A stretch of DNA of 64,000 nt from Dioscorea cayenensis subsp. rotundata (GCF_009730915.1 NC_052479.1:29575610-29639609), one strand, 5' to 3'. Counted from the first letter of the stretch, positions 11,106 to 25,226 are shown. Notes: generated by a model from the letters alone, not told the origin. Numbers and translations are program-made.

Positions 11106-12692
11106 AACATAAAGACCATATCACCAATCCACATCAATTGTTTTCTAAATCTCTATCACTCTACTATTAGTCTAAAAGTCTTCATTTCCATAAATTCAAA
11201 GCAGACAAAGGAATCAATAACATCTTTTCTATAGGAGGGTGCCAATCAAAGCCTAAATTTTCTAATAAGATTCTTTGAGACTTTGGCTCCAGATGCCACA
11301 TGCTTTTTCTTGAAGACTAATGAAGTATTAGTATTGCTCCATACTGTGATGTTGAATTTCAAATTATTTTGTTTTTCAATCAAAGAAACAAATAATAAAA
11401 ATAAAGAATAAAAGATATTCAATATAATAAAAATAATAATAAATAATAAGAAAATGAAACAGATCTAGATCTAATGAGAACTCACTTTGCAACTAAGGGA
11501 AGTCTTGCTAAGCTGGAACGAGACGACTGCTTGTATGGCAGCCACTTGCATCAACAGTACATCAACTCTCTTTTTATCAGCTTCAGAGACAGTTTCATGC
11601 TCTCATCCTAGAGTCATTTGTTATTTCCCCAGATTAAGAGCAGGCATGATTAGAGCATTTCACATGGAAATGAGCAAACAGGCAAACAAACAGAAACGAC
11701 CCAGCCAACCTTGCTTGCCAATCTTGAGAGACAGCATCCATAAAGAAACTGCTCAAGGGAACAATTTTGTCAAACTGTAAAATTGGAGCTGAGTGATACT
11801 CCACACTCCATTGCTATATGTGGATACTTCAATCTAAACCATGCAGCCAACACTATTCCAACAAAAGCATCATTTATATATATATATATATATATATAAA
11901 TAAAAGTTATCAATGACACAAAAGATCCAGACCATCGTCCGCGCAGGTTAAAGCAAAAGGAACAAGAGCATATATAAATATATATATTTATGCCCTTCCT
12001 CCATAAAAGAGCCACCAAAGAAAGCGACAACAGGGAGCAGCCTCACGAAAGAAAGAGTTGCTATAGCTTCCAGAAGCTCTTTGTAAAGCTCGGCGTGATC
12101 AGCCAATGATGCTTGTGTAAGAAGTAGAGGCAGTAGCCCAAGAGTATCAGTAGAAGTATAAGAGTCATTTACCGAGATGGTAAAAGATTCCACCATAAAA
12201 GCGATGCTGCAACAAAGAAGATTGATATCAATATAAGATATTAAACGGTGACAAAGAGTGATGATGAGGAAGAAGGACCTCAATGAGAGACAAGGAGAGA
12301 GCATTGAAGGTAGGAGCAATATGATAGCGAGACATGAGGCCAGTGTTGGAGGGTGAACCATTCGATGTCGCTCTACATTGCCGGTGTAGACGAAGATAGG
12401 GAGGAAGAGAGGACCAGAAGGTGGAGTTGAGGAGGTATTTTGGGAGAAGAGTTTGGAGGAATTTGGGTGGGAAATTGAAGTGGTCTAGGATTTGGGGAAG
12501 TAGTGAGTGGTAACTGGTAGTGTGAGATATGAAGATGGTTTTGTTGGTTTAGAGTTATGGATTAAAAGATTGTTTTAGGGTTTCAGAGATGAGTCTGGAG
12601 ATGGAATTCACTCTTGTTGTTGTTGTGGAGAGGTGAGTGGTGATGATGATGATGATGATGAAGTTAAAGAGTTGATGTACAGATGAAGACAT

Positions 12693-15600
12693 TTCTCTTA
12701 TCTCTATCTCTATCTCTTCCTCTATCTGTCTATCTATCTGTTTGTGTTTGTGCGTGTGTGTATACTCTTTCTAATAATGTGTAGTAGCAAATATATAATA
12801 TGATGAAGGAGAAGAGAAATGAGAAGAAGAAGAGGAGGAGTAAGTTTGAGAGTATTTAAAATAAAAGAAAGATAAGAAAAATAAGAGTTTTGTTGTTTTG
12901 TTTTGTGGATGAGAGTTTGGGGTTTGTTATGTTTGTTTGCGATACACATACTTGAGTATATCTCACATTTCTATGCTGAGTGAGTGTAAGGAAGTCCTTG
13001 TGTTTGTCCCTATTAAAGTGAGTAATTACTATAGCATGCCCTTGTTGCTTAGAAGTTTTATGAATATATATATATATATGATATATAATCCTACTAGTAA
13101 CATATAGGTTAAAATCTACAGAAATCCGTTATCGTTCGTTTAGTGGATCAGTCAGCTTGATTATGGATTAGATGACTTTGGATAAGAACAAGAGGTGAGT
13201 AATTTTGTTTTAATAAAAAAAAATTATTAATTAATAAAACAATATATACTAATTTCGAGAAAATTAATTTCCTTTGAATGACTTAGGTCAAAGTCAACAA
13301 AGGACCTTGGATTTGATTTAATATTATTGATTTAAAATTTTGTTTTAGGAAGTAATTTATCAAAATATCTTCCTCTAATTTCAATTATGGATTTTAATTA
13401 TATCTTAAATAGATTTAACCAAGGTCCAACTTAATTTAGGGTGACAGAGATGCCCCAACATATAATGAGTTGGCTATCAATCATACTTAAAAGTCATCCT
13501 CAGCTATAAGCTTAGAAGTTAAAAATTAAATTCATGTGTCCCCAATGCTGGAATAGTCAAGTCCCAATAATTAGTATTAAATTAAAAGCCATTTTTTTAT
13601 TAAGGATTGGCTCTTGATCAAATTAAACTAATTCCTCGACTGCCTCAGGTGTTGTTGGGATCCTACAATGAGTACTTAATTCTTGCTTTGACTTTATATA
13701 TATATATGGCTATAAATGTATAGACTGCTCTCCTAAAATTTTAATATAAAAGAATAGGTGGTGAGTTATAATTGTTATATTTTACCTCTAAACGGGATTA
13801 AGCATCATAATAGATATTTAAATTCCAATTATTTGTTCAATTTAAATGGCCCCAACTACAATGGTCAAGATTAATTATAAGAGCAATTACGGTAAAGAGA
13901 AAAGGCATTGCAATTAAAAATAGTTTTATATTGATTGAACAAAAAAACTAGCAAAATGGATTTAAGAGCAGTCAATGAACTATGTCAAAGAATGGTATAA
14001 GAGATTAATAATATAAAATAAAATAAAATGAAAAATAATAGATTGAAAGAAAATTAGATCCGTGGTGAAATATTTAAACTTTTAAGTAAAAGATCAAAGT
14101 TTAGGATGAATACTTAAGTTTAATGCATATCTCTCTTTTCGTTTTATCGTTTAATTATTACTTACTTGATTTAAGTTTTTTAATCACCTTCTATTTAAAT
14201 GAATCTGAGTGATTTCCTATCTCTCTCTTTGGGCATTAGAGTTAATAAACACATTGCCTGGGCTTTGTCCCATGGTTCATATAAAATTAAAGAATTTGCA
14301 TTATTTTCTAAATTATATGTATGGTCTGATATGATTGTATGAGATGGGTGTGCTTAAAAATTATATTATATCTTTTCATGAGATTAGCTACAGTTTTGAG
14401 AACTTGATTCGTTTCTGATTTCAAAGTAAAATGGTTAAAAAGAAGCTTAAATTAGAATAGATGGACTGAAAGACAATAAAGAATATAAAAACTAACCTTG
14501 ATATTTCTACCAAGTTCTACTTCAAAATTCTGATCCAAGGAGACTGGACGGAAGATAAAAACTCAGGCTAAATGATTTTTAAAGGACAAGCTCAATGACA
14601 ACAAAATAAAGAAAAACACTCCTTGTTGAGATGAGACATAGATTCCTCTCTTAGGATTTCTACTTGTTTTTAGCTCTTTCTTTTCCCTATTTTAATTCGT
14701 ATGTTATTTTATTATTAAAAGAAGACATGAGTGATACCGCCATCAAGCTCAATCACCCCAATTTTCTTAGCGAGTGCTCGAATGCGCCTGAGGAGGATTC
14801 AAAACTATTTCACTGCCAAATCCTAAACTCTAAAAACTACTAATGTTGAGCGTATCGTACGCGCTCCTAAAGTCAATCCAATGTACTATGCTAATATCAC
14901 AAACACGTATATAGAGCGAGTTATCTAGGAGCGACCGGCTAGGTTTTGGAAGTCTATGGCTAAAGCGGTAGCATGAGCTACATTTCTCCGTGAGCTGCAA
15001 AAGAGCGACGCAACAGCTACGATATGCTACTGATATCCCTGCTACCGGGAGACCACATCAATAGCTGAGCTATTATATCATTTATCTAATAATTTGATTA
15101 TAGGGATGTTCCTTAAATTTAAAATCTAAAGACATGCTTGCACCATATCTATATATAAAAGTCAAGCTTGAATAGGAGTTCAGACTTGGATAAAACTTGG
15201 ACATGGATCCATTAACCTTAGGGTCAAAATGAGTGTGGGAAGGAGGAAGAGGTAGAGAGGAGGGACCCAGTAGTGAGCGCATGCAAAGTGCAAGCTGGAT
15301 GGGCACAAAAGGAAATAGTTAGTGGTAGTGGTGGTGGCGTAGATAACTTAGCATCTGCAGGAGTTGGCAGTTCAATGGATTCTCTGTGAACAAGATGACA
15401 GAAGCGTGTAGAATTTTTGTGCGAAAACAATAGATGCTGCACTCACACTTGCAAGAGATGGGGTCCACTCCTTACTTTTTCTTTTCCTATCATTTCTATT
15501 TCAGAGTTTAAATAAAGAGATAATTAATAGAAATATATATACAAATAGAAGTAATTCCTCTAAGGTGTACATATGATCCCTACGACAGATGGTATTCCAT

Positions 15601-18600
15601 TTCCTTCCTGATACCAGCCAAGTTATAAGAGTATGGATTTCTTGAGACCTTTTATATTTCAGATTATCATGCCCACATGTATCTAGATTTAGCTCATCCA
15701 ACCTATTTAGAGTGCATTTATTCCTCCACACAGTTTATTATCTTCAATGCCCACAATTTTAATGGATGGAGGAGATCATAGAGGAAAATGACTAAAATGT
15801 TCCTAAAATAAAGATTTCTAACTATTCTCTACTTATTTTTCGTAAAGGTGAGATTTAAAAGTGAGACGAGTTCTAAATGGACAGAAGGAGTAATGAAGTC
15901 TATCTTTGATTGCTACGAGTTCTAGCATTTTCTAAATGCAATATAATCCAGTGTAAGAAGTTTTATATTGGTGCACCACGACCTAAAAAGGAAAAGAATA
16001 TATATATAATCTCTAATTTGTAACTGTGCCCTTATATATATACTTCACAGAATTTTGAGAAGGTGTTTATGGGTATAAATGTAATTATATGATTTGTATG
16101 AGTATAAATAAACTGCGTCCCGCTAATGGACTAACAGCAGTATCCTGTTTTGGTTGTGGAGTTCTAGCATTTCCTAAAATATACAACAGAATCACAGAGT
16201 GAAGTTTTATATCATGACAACCTAAAAAGAAAAAGAGAAATGAAGAAAAAGCTAATAAATTTCCATTTTCTAATTTTGGAAAATTTTAAAGCCAAAAAGA
16301 AAGTGGTACAAAATAGAGACAAATGCAATATAATAATGCAAAGGAGGCAAGATAGAAAACAGAGATGCCTGACAACTGGCACCTTACTAGTACTCAATTT
16401 TAATAAGGATTATAATAGTGAGAAAATTATTTAAAAACTACAAAGATTCAACGAAAGATTGAGACTCAGGAATACTAAGTCACAAAAGATGTTATCCTAG
16501 TTCAAAATGCTGAATACTAAATATAAAGTTTGGTTAAAGAAACTTTCTAACTTCCTGCTTGACTTGCATCTTCTTAACAAACATGATAGGGATTCCACAG
16601 TGTACATTTCTTGGCTACAATTGGTTTCAATCTTCATAGAATCAAGAACCCTAAATCAATCCAGTAATTATGTTGCATAACAAGTTTCAGATCAATATCA
16701 AATTAAGCATTTGATATTTTAATCTCAAAGTCGAAAGTACTAACATTGCTTTGTGACCAAAGAAATTTCTTTGGGAGTCCTCTGCTAGCCAAACCTTAGT
16801 ACTAAGCATGTTTGACATTCTCTGAACTTCAAAAATTAAAGATGTGTCAACATTGTGGCGAAACGGAGATAAATAAATATATATTCAGATAAAGAGAAAG
16901 CTTACCTGGGTTCCATAATGAAATTGCAGTTTAATCAGCATCAGAAATTCCTTTTGGTCACAGCTTGCATAAAGCTGTAGAAATTAAGAGAAATAGAAGA
17001 AACAACCTTTAGTAAATTTTGTGCTGAAATAAGGCTCAATCTTCAGAGGATCAACAATTACACTAGTTCCAAAACAATATGCATTCCAGTAGTAGCATCT
17101 CTTTGCACCATCAGAACCATAGTGTAGTAAAAGAAATTTCTAGGATACCTTCATTACCTGAAGTTCTTCCAAGCTTTTCAAATTTAATGAGTCTGATACA
17201 CTGATCCTGCCATTTTGTAGATTGTGTATATAAAAAGAATGTAAAAATTTCTTGGAACTGTTACTCTGGCAGCCTGGCTGTTTCTGATTTCCAATTGACA
17301 ATTACCTAGCAAGTCACTGCATTGCACATGTAATGGGATATTTTTCATGGAAAAGAATTTATCCCAACACGCTTAATTATACGCAGTAGATCACCCATAA
17401 AAACCAATTAACATGATTATACTCATAATAAGACACATGCAGTTTATAAGATATATAGCAGAACAAAGAATAAAATTATTAGAACACTCAAATAGTTGGT
17501 AAACCTGTTAAAATGATAATTGGAGCTGTAGATTAAAAACACTGGAGCAAACCATAAATGTGCATTTTACATTGTATAAAAATCATCAAACTTTAATAGA
17601 AAAGGCGCGACTAGGAAAATTTATTTCAAGATTAGGAAAATACCTGGCAATCAAACAAGAAGATAAACACCACAGAGAAGCCAGAACTAGAAAAACACAG
17701 CCTGATGAGATTGTTAGAATAGTACCCATCCAATAGGGTTCACCAGTACAGAACAAAAGAAATTAAATTCAAGAATCAAGTCACATAGCATTCAATATTC
17801 CTCATTCACATTGAGTTACTCTTACACATAAAATGGTTACCCAGTGCTAGGAAAGTGCAAAAGGTTACTGATAATACATATTTCTTTTTATAAGCCACAT
17901 ACAAAGATAAGCAAGTCAGACCACAGTTCCTAATCAAGACTCAAAGTCATTTTGCTTCACTGGAACTAATAAAATTCCCCAAATGCACAGCAGTCCAACA
18001 ATTTGAGTGAACAAATCTTCTCCATAATTAAAAGATTTCTCACTTCAAACATCTATGAGAATCACACTGAATAATCAAGAATTGGCTGAGATGTTTGGTA
18101 TACAAACCACACATCAAAATGGGCACAGAAATCAAAGAGTTGCAAAACCATTTCACGATTATAAATTCAATTTCACTAACATATCGAAATCCATAGAGAA
18201 CATTCGAGGATGAGGTCAACATATACCAATGACAAACATCAACAAGATAGAAACATAACAAAAGTGTAGTGAGCAGAAGACCAAATACAAGCCAGAAATT
18301 TAAAGAACACCTGAGATACAACATAGAATTCACGACAGACTTGTCAAACCCCCAGAGAGATCATACAAGAAATTCCCATTTCAGGAGTCAAAATAATCCA
18401 TCATCCATGACTGATCTTGAATTTTCTCATGGTAGACCCCCAGACTTATCTCAAGCACTAACATTCAATTACAGTAAAAATAAAGCTAAAATACAGTGGC
18501 TTGCTAAAGGCCAGAAAAAGAAGACAACAGCGGAAAGAGAAAGAAGAACAAAGAAAAGAAAAAGAGAAAGCAGAAAGAGGAGACCTCGAAGTCATACATT

Positions 18601-19601
18601 TTCAAAGCTAATTCACGATAAATTTTCCAATATACCACTCAACTGATACTATCGATAGCATCCATCTCACAGATAATACCTGAATGCTCAGAACAATGTA
18701 TACTTCAATGGGGATCGACACCAACTCACTCCAATTTCAATCATCAACCTTTAGTTTAACCAAACAAACAGCGCAACCACTCAATTTCACAATGATGCAC
18801 ACTTTTCAATTTACAATGATTCTTCCATTTCGCCATTGTAATCAGGCGTGCAACGGGTTAACTGGAAACAGACTGAGTTAGGGGATAGTGAGGCATTTGA
18901 TGAGGATTGGCAAGGAGTTGAGGCTCAGAGTCGTTTCTCCTCATCTGTGCCCAGAGATGGAGCGGCGTTCCGTCGAGCAGGGTGTCAGAGATGTGAGCGT
19001 TTGCCCGTGCGTCTCAGAACCAGTAGAGCGCTCTGCACTGTGCGAGGACTCAGGTGGGAGTAATGCAGTCAGTTGAGGCGGTGGAGACTACTGTGGGCGT
19101 ATGCTCCAGAGAGCCATAGATGGAACCGAGCAGAAGCGTTGATTCTGCACGTCTCCAGAGATGGGCCAGAGGGTCCGTGGCATGGACTCTCGAATAGATG
19201 GCAGCAATGCCAAAAGGCGATGGAAGGTGGTGCCACTGTAGCCCAATGCACCGTGCTCGAGCAGGAGCACTAGGAACTAAAATCCAGCAGAGAGGAAGAG
19301 AAAGGAGAACATTCTTCACAAACACATATACATCCGTCAAACTTTCTCAGCCTAGCAAACTATTGACAAGAGTACACATCCCCCATGCACTAATAACCCA
19401 TTATCTATCAGTTACCACAAATCAAGGAACACGTAATTAGAATGGAAATTAAAAGAACTCCGACTTTCTTATATGAGTAAGCATAGCATAGCTGAAACAA
19501 AAGAAAAGATGCTACATTTACCATCCAAAGCATTTTATCATATCATCAACCTCAAAATCTTGTTACTAAGTTTCCTCTTCCCCATTTTATATTTTTCCAT
19601 T
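12693..19601. other. Left-arm intergenic DNA between S28 and CAF1 copies
   Basis: About 6.9 kb collinear in reverse with 53660-60361. It holds a 60-70 bp direct repeat around 15930-16000 and 16130-16215 (text like AATTCTAGCATTTTCTAAATG), a possible retroposed segment at about 14715-15075, and exon-like segments at about 16560-17215 whose right-arm counterparts are at 55975-56640. Towards 18900-19330 the sequence becomes much more GC-rich than its right-arm partner. No intact gene was identified. Confidence 0.6.
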
Positions 19602-20479
19602 TCAATGACCACTAGCATGCCCATTTTCAACACCAAAGTCCATAAAGAAGCTTGCTCCGGCAGACCTCTCAGTGGAGCCACTGAAGAAGGCATTCCTCGA
19701 GGCTTCCTAAAGGTGCACGCTGTCAGCAGGCTATCGGACCCGGCCCGTTGAAGCAGCGATCAGCCCTATCGGCACTCAAGAGCAGCTCCGCGAGGCTTGT
19801 TCAGCGCCTCCGCGCACCAGAGCTGTACAGAGCCTCATCAGATGCTTGATCATCATGAGCTCTCAGGAAGTATATGACCCGAGTGGGCTCAAGAGTCGAG
19901 CTTGGGTCTCAGGCAGAGTTTTGGCAAAGTCGCCACCTTCAACAGAGTATCGATCATACCCACTGTGGAAGTAGCCAATGGAATTGGAATCATTAAGGAC
20001 AGTGCCATGGAAGACGTCAAAGAGCTCAGCAAAGCGCATAGAATCAACGCCCTCTCACGGTTCTTGATAAGATCGATTGCCAGGAGGTGAGGGAGATCGA
20101 CTGAGGTCATGGGCGTAGATGTCAGGTCAGGATCGAACTCACGAGTTGAACTGCTGCCAGACAAGGACGCAGCCAGGAGGGAGGGAGGCGAGAGAGAGCC
20201 ATCAGCAGCGGAGAGAGTGGGGCCGGAGCTGGATGAGCTTCAGGATGTCGGCGGTGGCCTTGAGGGGTGAGGGTGGTGGTGGTCAGCAGTAGAAGGGAGA
20301 GGCACCAGCAGAATGTGCCGAAGGAGGCAACACCAGGAGACTCCGTATCCACTTGGCGACGCATGTGCGTCAATGAAGAAGGAGCGAGATGAGGGACGAA
20401 CTCGTCTTCGGTTCTCCGCCCATACATCTCGGATCTCAATCCTCGTCTCGCTGCCTCGGAAGGATCGCGGACGCATCAT
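19602..20479 (-). pseudogene. Left-arm copy of a CAF1 deadenylase gene, heavily disrupted
   Basis: Aligns end to end with the intact CAF1 gene at 52823-53656, from the MM start (20479) to the stop (19602), but is 878 bp rather than 834 bp and has indels every few tens of bases, so no continuous frame survives. Many differences are T-to-C in the coding sense (for example CATTTGATGAGG in the intact gene is CATCTGATGAGG here), and at the sites I compared both intact CAF1 genes have T. The changes are therefore derived in this copy. The pattern suits low-quality consensus or unusual mutation rather than ordinary neutral decay. Confidence 0.85.
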
Positions 20480-23400
20480 CGGAGATCCTCAAATTGAGAT
20501 CAGATTTCCGGCTTTGATCTCAACCCTAAAAAGACTTTGAGATCAAAGAAAATTGAGAGTCTCAAAGCACGAAAGTCAAAGGTGGGATGGATGAGAAGAT
20601 GGAGAAGCTAGGTGGTAATCTCTATTGTCGAGTCCTTGTTCCTTCGTCACTTCGTCTTCGTCTTTACGTCTCAGGAGCTAGGGAATTCACGCCATGGATG
20701 GCGTGGAGGAGATAAGAGGGAGGGAGAGAGAGAGAACACTAGTATCGAAGTGGAGAGAGGTCGCTAGTAGAACATGCAAGATACGCTGATAAAGGCTGAG
20801 TGCACCTATACCCGCCCATTCCATATGTATATATGTATATGATATTATGTAGAGACCGCGTCATCTACATACACATATTTGCTTCAGATTTAATGTCTAA
20901 GAGCGTAATCTCCAAAATGCGTGTGTGTATGTATACACACACACACAGGGCCTCATCGTTAGCCTGGTGAGAGAATTCTCGTCTCTCTCTCTAGCTCTCT
21001 CGTCTAGCAATGTGGCCATCGGGCCCACTGTTGCGCATGGCGCTTGCAGTAGCACTGTCTACGGCTGGTTAGAGCCCAAAGGTTATTGTGGAGTTACTAT
21101 ACTGTCATGCTGCTGACATGTATCCCACGTAATACTGGCGTAAAGAATAATAACTTGCATCGTATCAGAATTTGTGATGGGAGAGAGCAGAGGGCCATAC
21201 TGGTTGAGGTAGAGACGAGATGACAGCGTGACAAGTCATAATAGGATCCAACGGGAGAGATATCAGCCACTCAGCACTCAGATCACTGCATAAGATTAAC
21301 AACAAAATCCACTGAGATGAGACAAGCTACTCGCAGAATAGAAAATATAAAGAGATCAGTAGGGAGAGCATCCCATTAGCTGCTGTAACGTGACATATAG
21401 TTTAAAAGAAAGTTATCACAGGTCCTGAATACTGACAAAGTTTCTAAGAAACAAGATGAGCAATAACCCATGCATATAAAGAAGTTCAAACACACTCATG
21501 AGATTCCATTTCCCATATACAACGAGGTTTCATGCTCAAAATATGAAATGTACATGCAGTGCTAGAAATGAAGAAGGCCGAGGATGATGATGAATGCCTG
21601 GCACTCGACCTACTCTTGCAAGCGCTGTGAGTATTCGCTGAAAGCTTAGAAAGGAGGAAGAGAGTGAGGAGCGCGCCTAGAGATCACTTTCACGGTGAGT
21701 GGATTCGCATGATCACTAGTGAGAATACTCCAAATAATCGATAAAATCTACTAAAAGCCAGCTTTTTGCCATAATACAAAAGATTTGAGATATAATGGCA
21801 TGTAATAGCATGCACAGAGTGTAATAATAGCCTGTGATGATAGCATTAAAGAACTCTTGCTCAAATGAAAAGTTTCCAGCATTCAAATCTCATGATCGTA
21901 AAAATATGGAGCTTCAAATCATAAAACATAATACCTGAGTCATCAAATCAATTTACTTTCAAATAATTTACAATGAGATTACATCCTCAGAAATTTACTT
22001 TCCATACACAACAAGTTCCTTTTAGAGATCACAAATCGTGCGCCATCGCAAAACAAAGTAGTAATGGTCCGAAGAAATCGCTAAACTCTAAGCGTAGCGG
22101 CATGAGGTTCAAAGCGCGTCAAAGGTTCTCATGTCTTTGATGACGACCCTGCTCGATCCCACGGAGTAGTGATCTCAGCATCCAGGATGAATATGCTCCG
22201 ATCGCTACTCTGGCTCGATTTAAAGCCCAGGCGATACTTTCGAGCCCGATCTTGCACGCTCGCCTCCAGCGGGGTGGCTATGAGAAGGCGCGCGCCTCTT
22301 GTATGGCAGATGTCTCACCAAGAAACGAAAAGTACCAGTACAAGCATAATCTCTTGCAGAGTCCATATCGGGGACGACATTCAAATGTGAAATCTAAAAA
22401 GCTATTTTCCACTTAATTATCAATGCACTAGAAGCATGTGTCACCAAGCAGAAGCATAAATCGTTTCAATTTAAGATATAAAGATCATATAATCATAAAC
22501 ATATTCGATCAAACATTCAGAGGTTTTCTACTATATGGTTTCAAAAGCATAAAATTTCCTATCAAACCAATCAAAACATTAATTCAATGAGATAAAATCC
22601 ATAAAATGCTTCAAATGGAAGTAATAGAGAACCTTTAAAGGATAGTACAAGGTTATACAAATCATAAGTCCATTCACTCGTGGGCAATTCACGATTCCAT
22701 GGATACCTCCTCCGCCCATTTCCTTTGTCTCTCAAGGCAAGCTTTCACCCTCCTAGTAGAGCATGATCTGAGCAACAAACCAAGATTAAACAAAGCCAGG
22801 CAAAAAGGCAAATAATGCCCCTAAGTCACTAGCGTGGGCTCTAGGCAGTTCTAGGAGGTTTGGCTCAAAATTAGGTTTCAAGGTTTCCATACAATCCTAA
22901 GGATGAACTTCTGCATAAAGCAAAGAATCCAAAAGAAACCTTGATCCTACGCATATGTGATGGGAATATACGATCTACAATATACATAGTTTTCCCATAG
23001 AAAAACTGGTTCTAGATACTGTGGAAGAACAGCAAGCAAATCCAACTGATAAATCCTTAACAATATGATAAGAAGAAGAGCAAAGGGATCAGCTTTTCAT
23101 ACGTCCACAACTAACCCTTAAGCTCCATCCATAGTTTCAAGAACTGAAACAAAGAAGAAGATGAAATCACCTCTAAAACCAAAGCCAAGAAGGAAATGTC
23201 CTCCATGAGCTCTTTAACTACTCAAAGGGAAAGCAAATAAAGAGATAAGAAAGAAGAATGAAACAAGGAAAGGAAAGGTTGAAGTTGCAAATAAATTCTC
23301 TCAGAGTTACTACAGTACTTGAGCCTACAGAACCAAATAAAATCTACAATGTTAGGCTAAAATTATTTACAATTTGAGGGACGTTTATGAACGTCCTAGA

Positions 23401-24226
23401 TGACATATTCTATATATATAAAAGGTTGGAGTTATCATGAGCGTTTATATAATTTTTTATCTCGAACATTACGTATTTTACAGTCTATTTCATGAGCGGA
23501 TGTGTCATAGGATATACAGTAATTTTTTAATAAACATTGGAATAGGATGCACTTAATAGTAATCTTTATAAAGAGTGAAAATAGAATAAACAGTACTGGC
23601 ACCTCTAATGGAATTCTAGTTCATCGGATCGTTGATCCGCAACAGTAAACGTTTGATCCAGGCTGTCCAAACTCATTTGCACCCTCCGAAATATAAAACT
23701 CATACCCTCTCCATCAACCAAAAATTACAATTACTTGAACACTTTATTAATTACTCCACAACTCTCTCTCTCTCCACCCCATATCTTTCCTGTTTTCTCC
23801 TTTTAGCTTCTCTCACTTCTAGTTTTTCCTATACCATGGATTTGTTCAACATCCTACATAATTCGTAAATCCTTATTATAAAATAAGTGGAATGTAAGTT
23901 TTTTTTTTAAAAAATTACTTATGCTCTCTAGAAACAACCTTAAATTTTAATAAAAATATTTCGATTTTCCTTTTTCTAAATTATGGAACAAAAATAAAGA
24001 TATGGAATAGCTAAGCTCAAAATTAAAAAATAAATATGAATATTAGTAGATAATAATAACACGCTTCCTATACAAATTAGATTCTGCAATTACAAGAAAA
24101 GAAAACCAGGCTCTATATTTTATCAACATAATAACAGTGCCAAAAAAAAGAAACATTCCAGGCCTATAGAGGAATTTCCCAGTACATTTCAACAACATGA
24201 TGTTTAAATACTGCTAGTACATGTGC
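20480..24226. other. Left-arm sequence upstream of the CAF1 copy up to the gap
   Basis: Collinear in reverse with 49157-52820. The block to about 22.4 kb is richer in GC and in short insertions than its right-arm partner. From about 22.4 kb to the gap the two arms agree much better. It contains the reverse of the LTR-like segment seen at 50084 (edge near 23315). No gene was identified. Confidence 0.6.
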
Positions 24227-25226
24227 NNNNNNNNNNNNNNNNNNNNNNNNNNNNNNNNNNNNNNNNNNNNNNNNNNNNNNNNNNNNNNNNNNNNNNNNNN
24301 NNNNNNNNNNNNNNNNNNNNNNNNNNNNNNNNNNNNNNNNNNNNNNNNNNNNNNNNNNNNNNNNNNNNNNNNNNNNNNNNNNNNNNNNNNNNNNNNNNNN
24401 NNNNNNNNNNNNNNNNNNNNNNNNNNNNNNNNNNNNNNNNNNNNNNNNNNNNNNNNNNNNNNNNNNNNNNNNNNNNNNNNNNNNNNNNNNNNNNNNNNNN
24501 NNNNNNNNNNNNNNNNNNNNNNNNNNNNNNNNNNNNNNNNNNNNNNNNNNNNNNNNNNNNNNNNNNNNNNNNNNNNNNNNNNNNNNNNNNNNNNNNNNNN
24601 NNNNNNNNNNNNNNNNNNNNNNNNNNNNNNNNNNNNNNNNNNNNNNNNNNNNNNNNNNNNNNNNNNNNNNNNNNNNNNNNNNNNNNNNNNNNNNNNNNNN
24701 NNNNNNNNNNNNNNNNNNNNNNNNNNNNNNNNNNNNNNNNNNNNNNNNNNNNNNNNNNNNNNNNNNNNNNNNNNNNNNNNNNNNNNNNNNNNNNNNNNNN
24801 NNNNNNNNNNNNNNNNNNNNNNNNNNNNNNNNNNNNNNNNNNNNNNNNNNNNNNNNNNNNNNNNNNNNNNNNNNNNNNNNNNNNNNNNNNNNNNNNNNNN
24901 NNNNNNNNNNNNNNNNNNNNNNNNNNNNNNNNNNNNNNNNNNNNNNNNNNNNNNNNNNNNNNNNNNNNNNNNNNNNNNNNNNNNNNNNNNNNNNNNNNNN
25001 NNNNNNNNNNNNNNNNNNNNNNNNNNNNNNNNNNNNNNNNNNNNNNNNNNNNNNNNNNNNNNNNNNNNNNNNNNNNNNNNNNNNNNNNNNNNNNNNNNNN
25101 NNNNNNNNNNNNNNNNNNNNNNNNNNNNNNNNNNNNNNNNNNNNNNNNNNNNNNNNNNNNNNNNNNNNNNNNNNNNNNNNNNNNNNNNNNNNNNNNNNNN
25201 NNNNNNNNNNNNNNNNNNNNNNNNNN
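24227..25226. other. Assembly gap of exactly 1,000 N
   Basis: A run of 1,000 N. The round length is a conventional scaffold-join placeholder, so the order, orientation and distance of the two flanking contigs are not shown by sequence. The left inverted-repeat arm ends at this gap and plastid DNA begins on the other side. Confidence 0.99.

Larger units (their letters stand above)
8272..12692 (-). pseudogene. Left-arm copy of an S28 (Pro-X carboxypeptidase-like) serine protease gene, many indels
   Basis: Family S28 enzymes are secreted or vacuolar serine proteases that remove a residue after proline. This is the inverted counterpart of the plus-strand gene at 60362. The ATG is at 12692. Exon remains run leftwards: exon 1 to about 12290; exon 2 about 12210-12000; exon 3 about 11840-11735; exon 4 about 11650-11490; exon 5 about 10965-10845; exon 6 about 10345-10175; exon 7 about 9510-9355. 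The C-terminal exons are present here but lie beyond the window for the other copy: RFGSNIIFSNGLRDPWS (about 8690-8610), LKNISPSIIALVTK (about 8525-8475) and GAHHVDF, with DDPKWLIEQ in another frame, ending at a TGA at 8272. NGLRDPW and GAHH carry the family Asp and His of the triad. Small indels break the frame in exons 1, 2, 5, 6 and the last one. Where the right copy has a frameshift (T5 tract in exon 3), this copy has the in-frame T4. Confidence 0.85.
8990..24226 (+). repeat. Left arm of a roughly 15 kb inverted repeat
   Basis: The reverse complement of this segment is collinear with 49157-64000 over its whole length: the sequence near 9000-9130 matches 63850-64000, the S28 copies match, 19602-20479 matches the CAF1 gene at 52823, and 24060-24226 matches 49157-49380. 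The arm ends at the N gap, so its inner boundary is not visible. Left-arm sequence is indel-rich relative to the right arm. Contig misplacement of a second haplotype and true inverted duplication both fit. Confidence 0.93.

Noticed and set aside
15082..15442. Possible coding segment (LVHRESIELPTPADAK-like reading), also at 57690-57930
   Set aside because: The two arms do not keep a common frame, there are no clear splice sites, and no family was recognised.
18269..18646. Lys/Arg-rich frame of 125 codons
   Set aside because: Comes from an A/G-rich tract; the right-arm counterpart (54590-54700) is a pyrimidine-rich stretch with no matching open frame.
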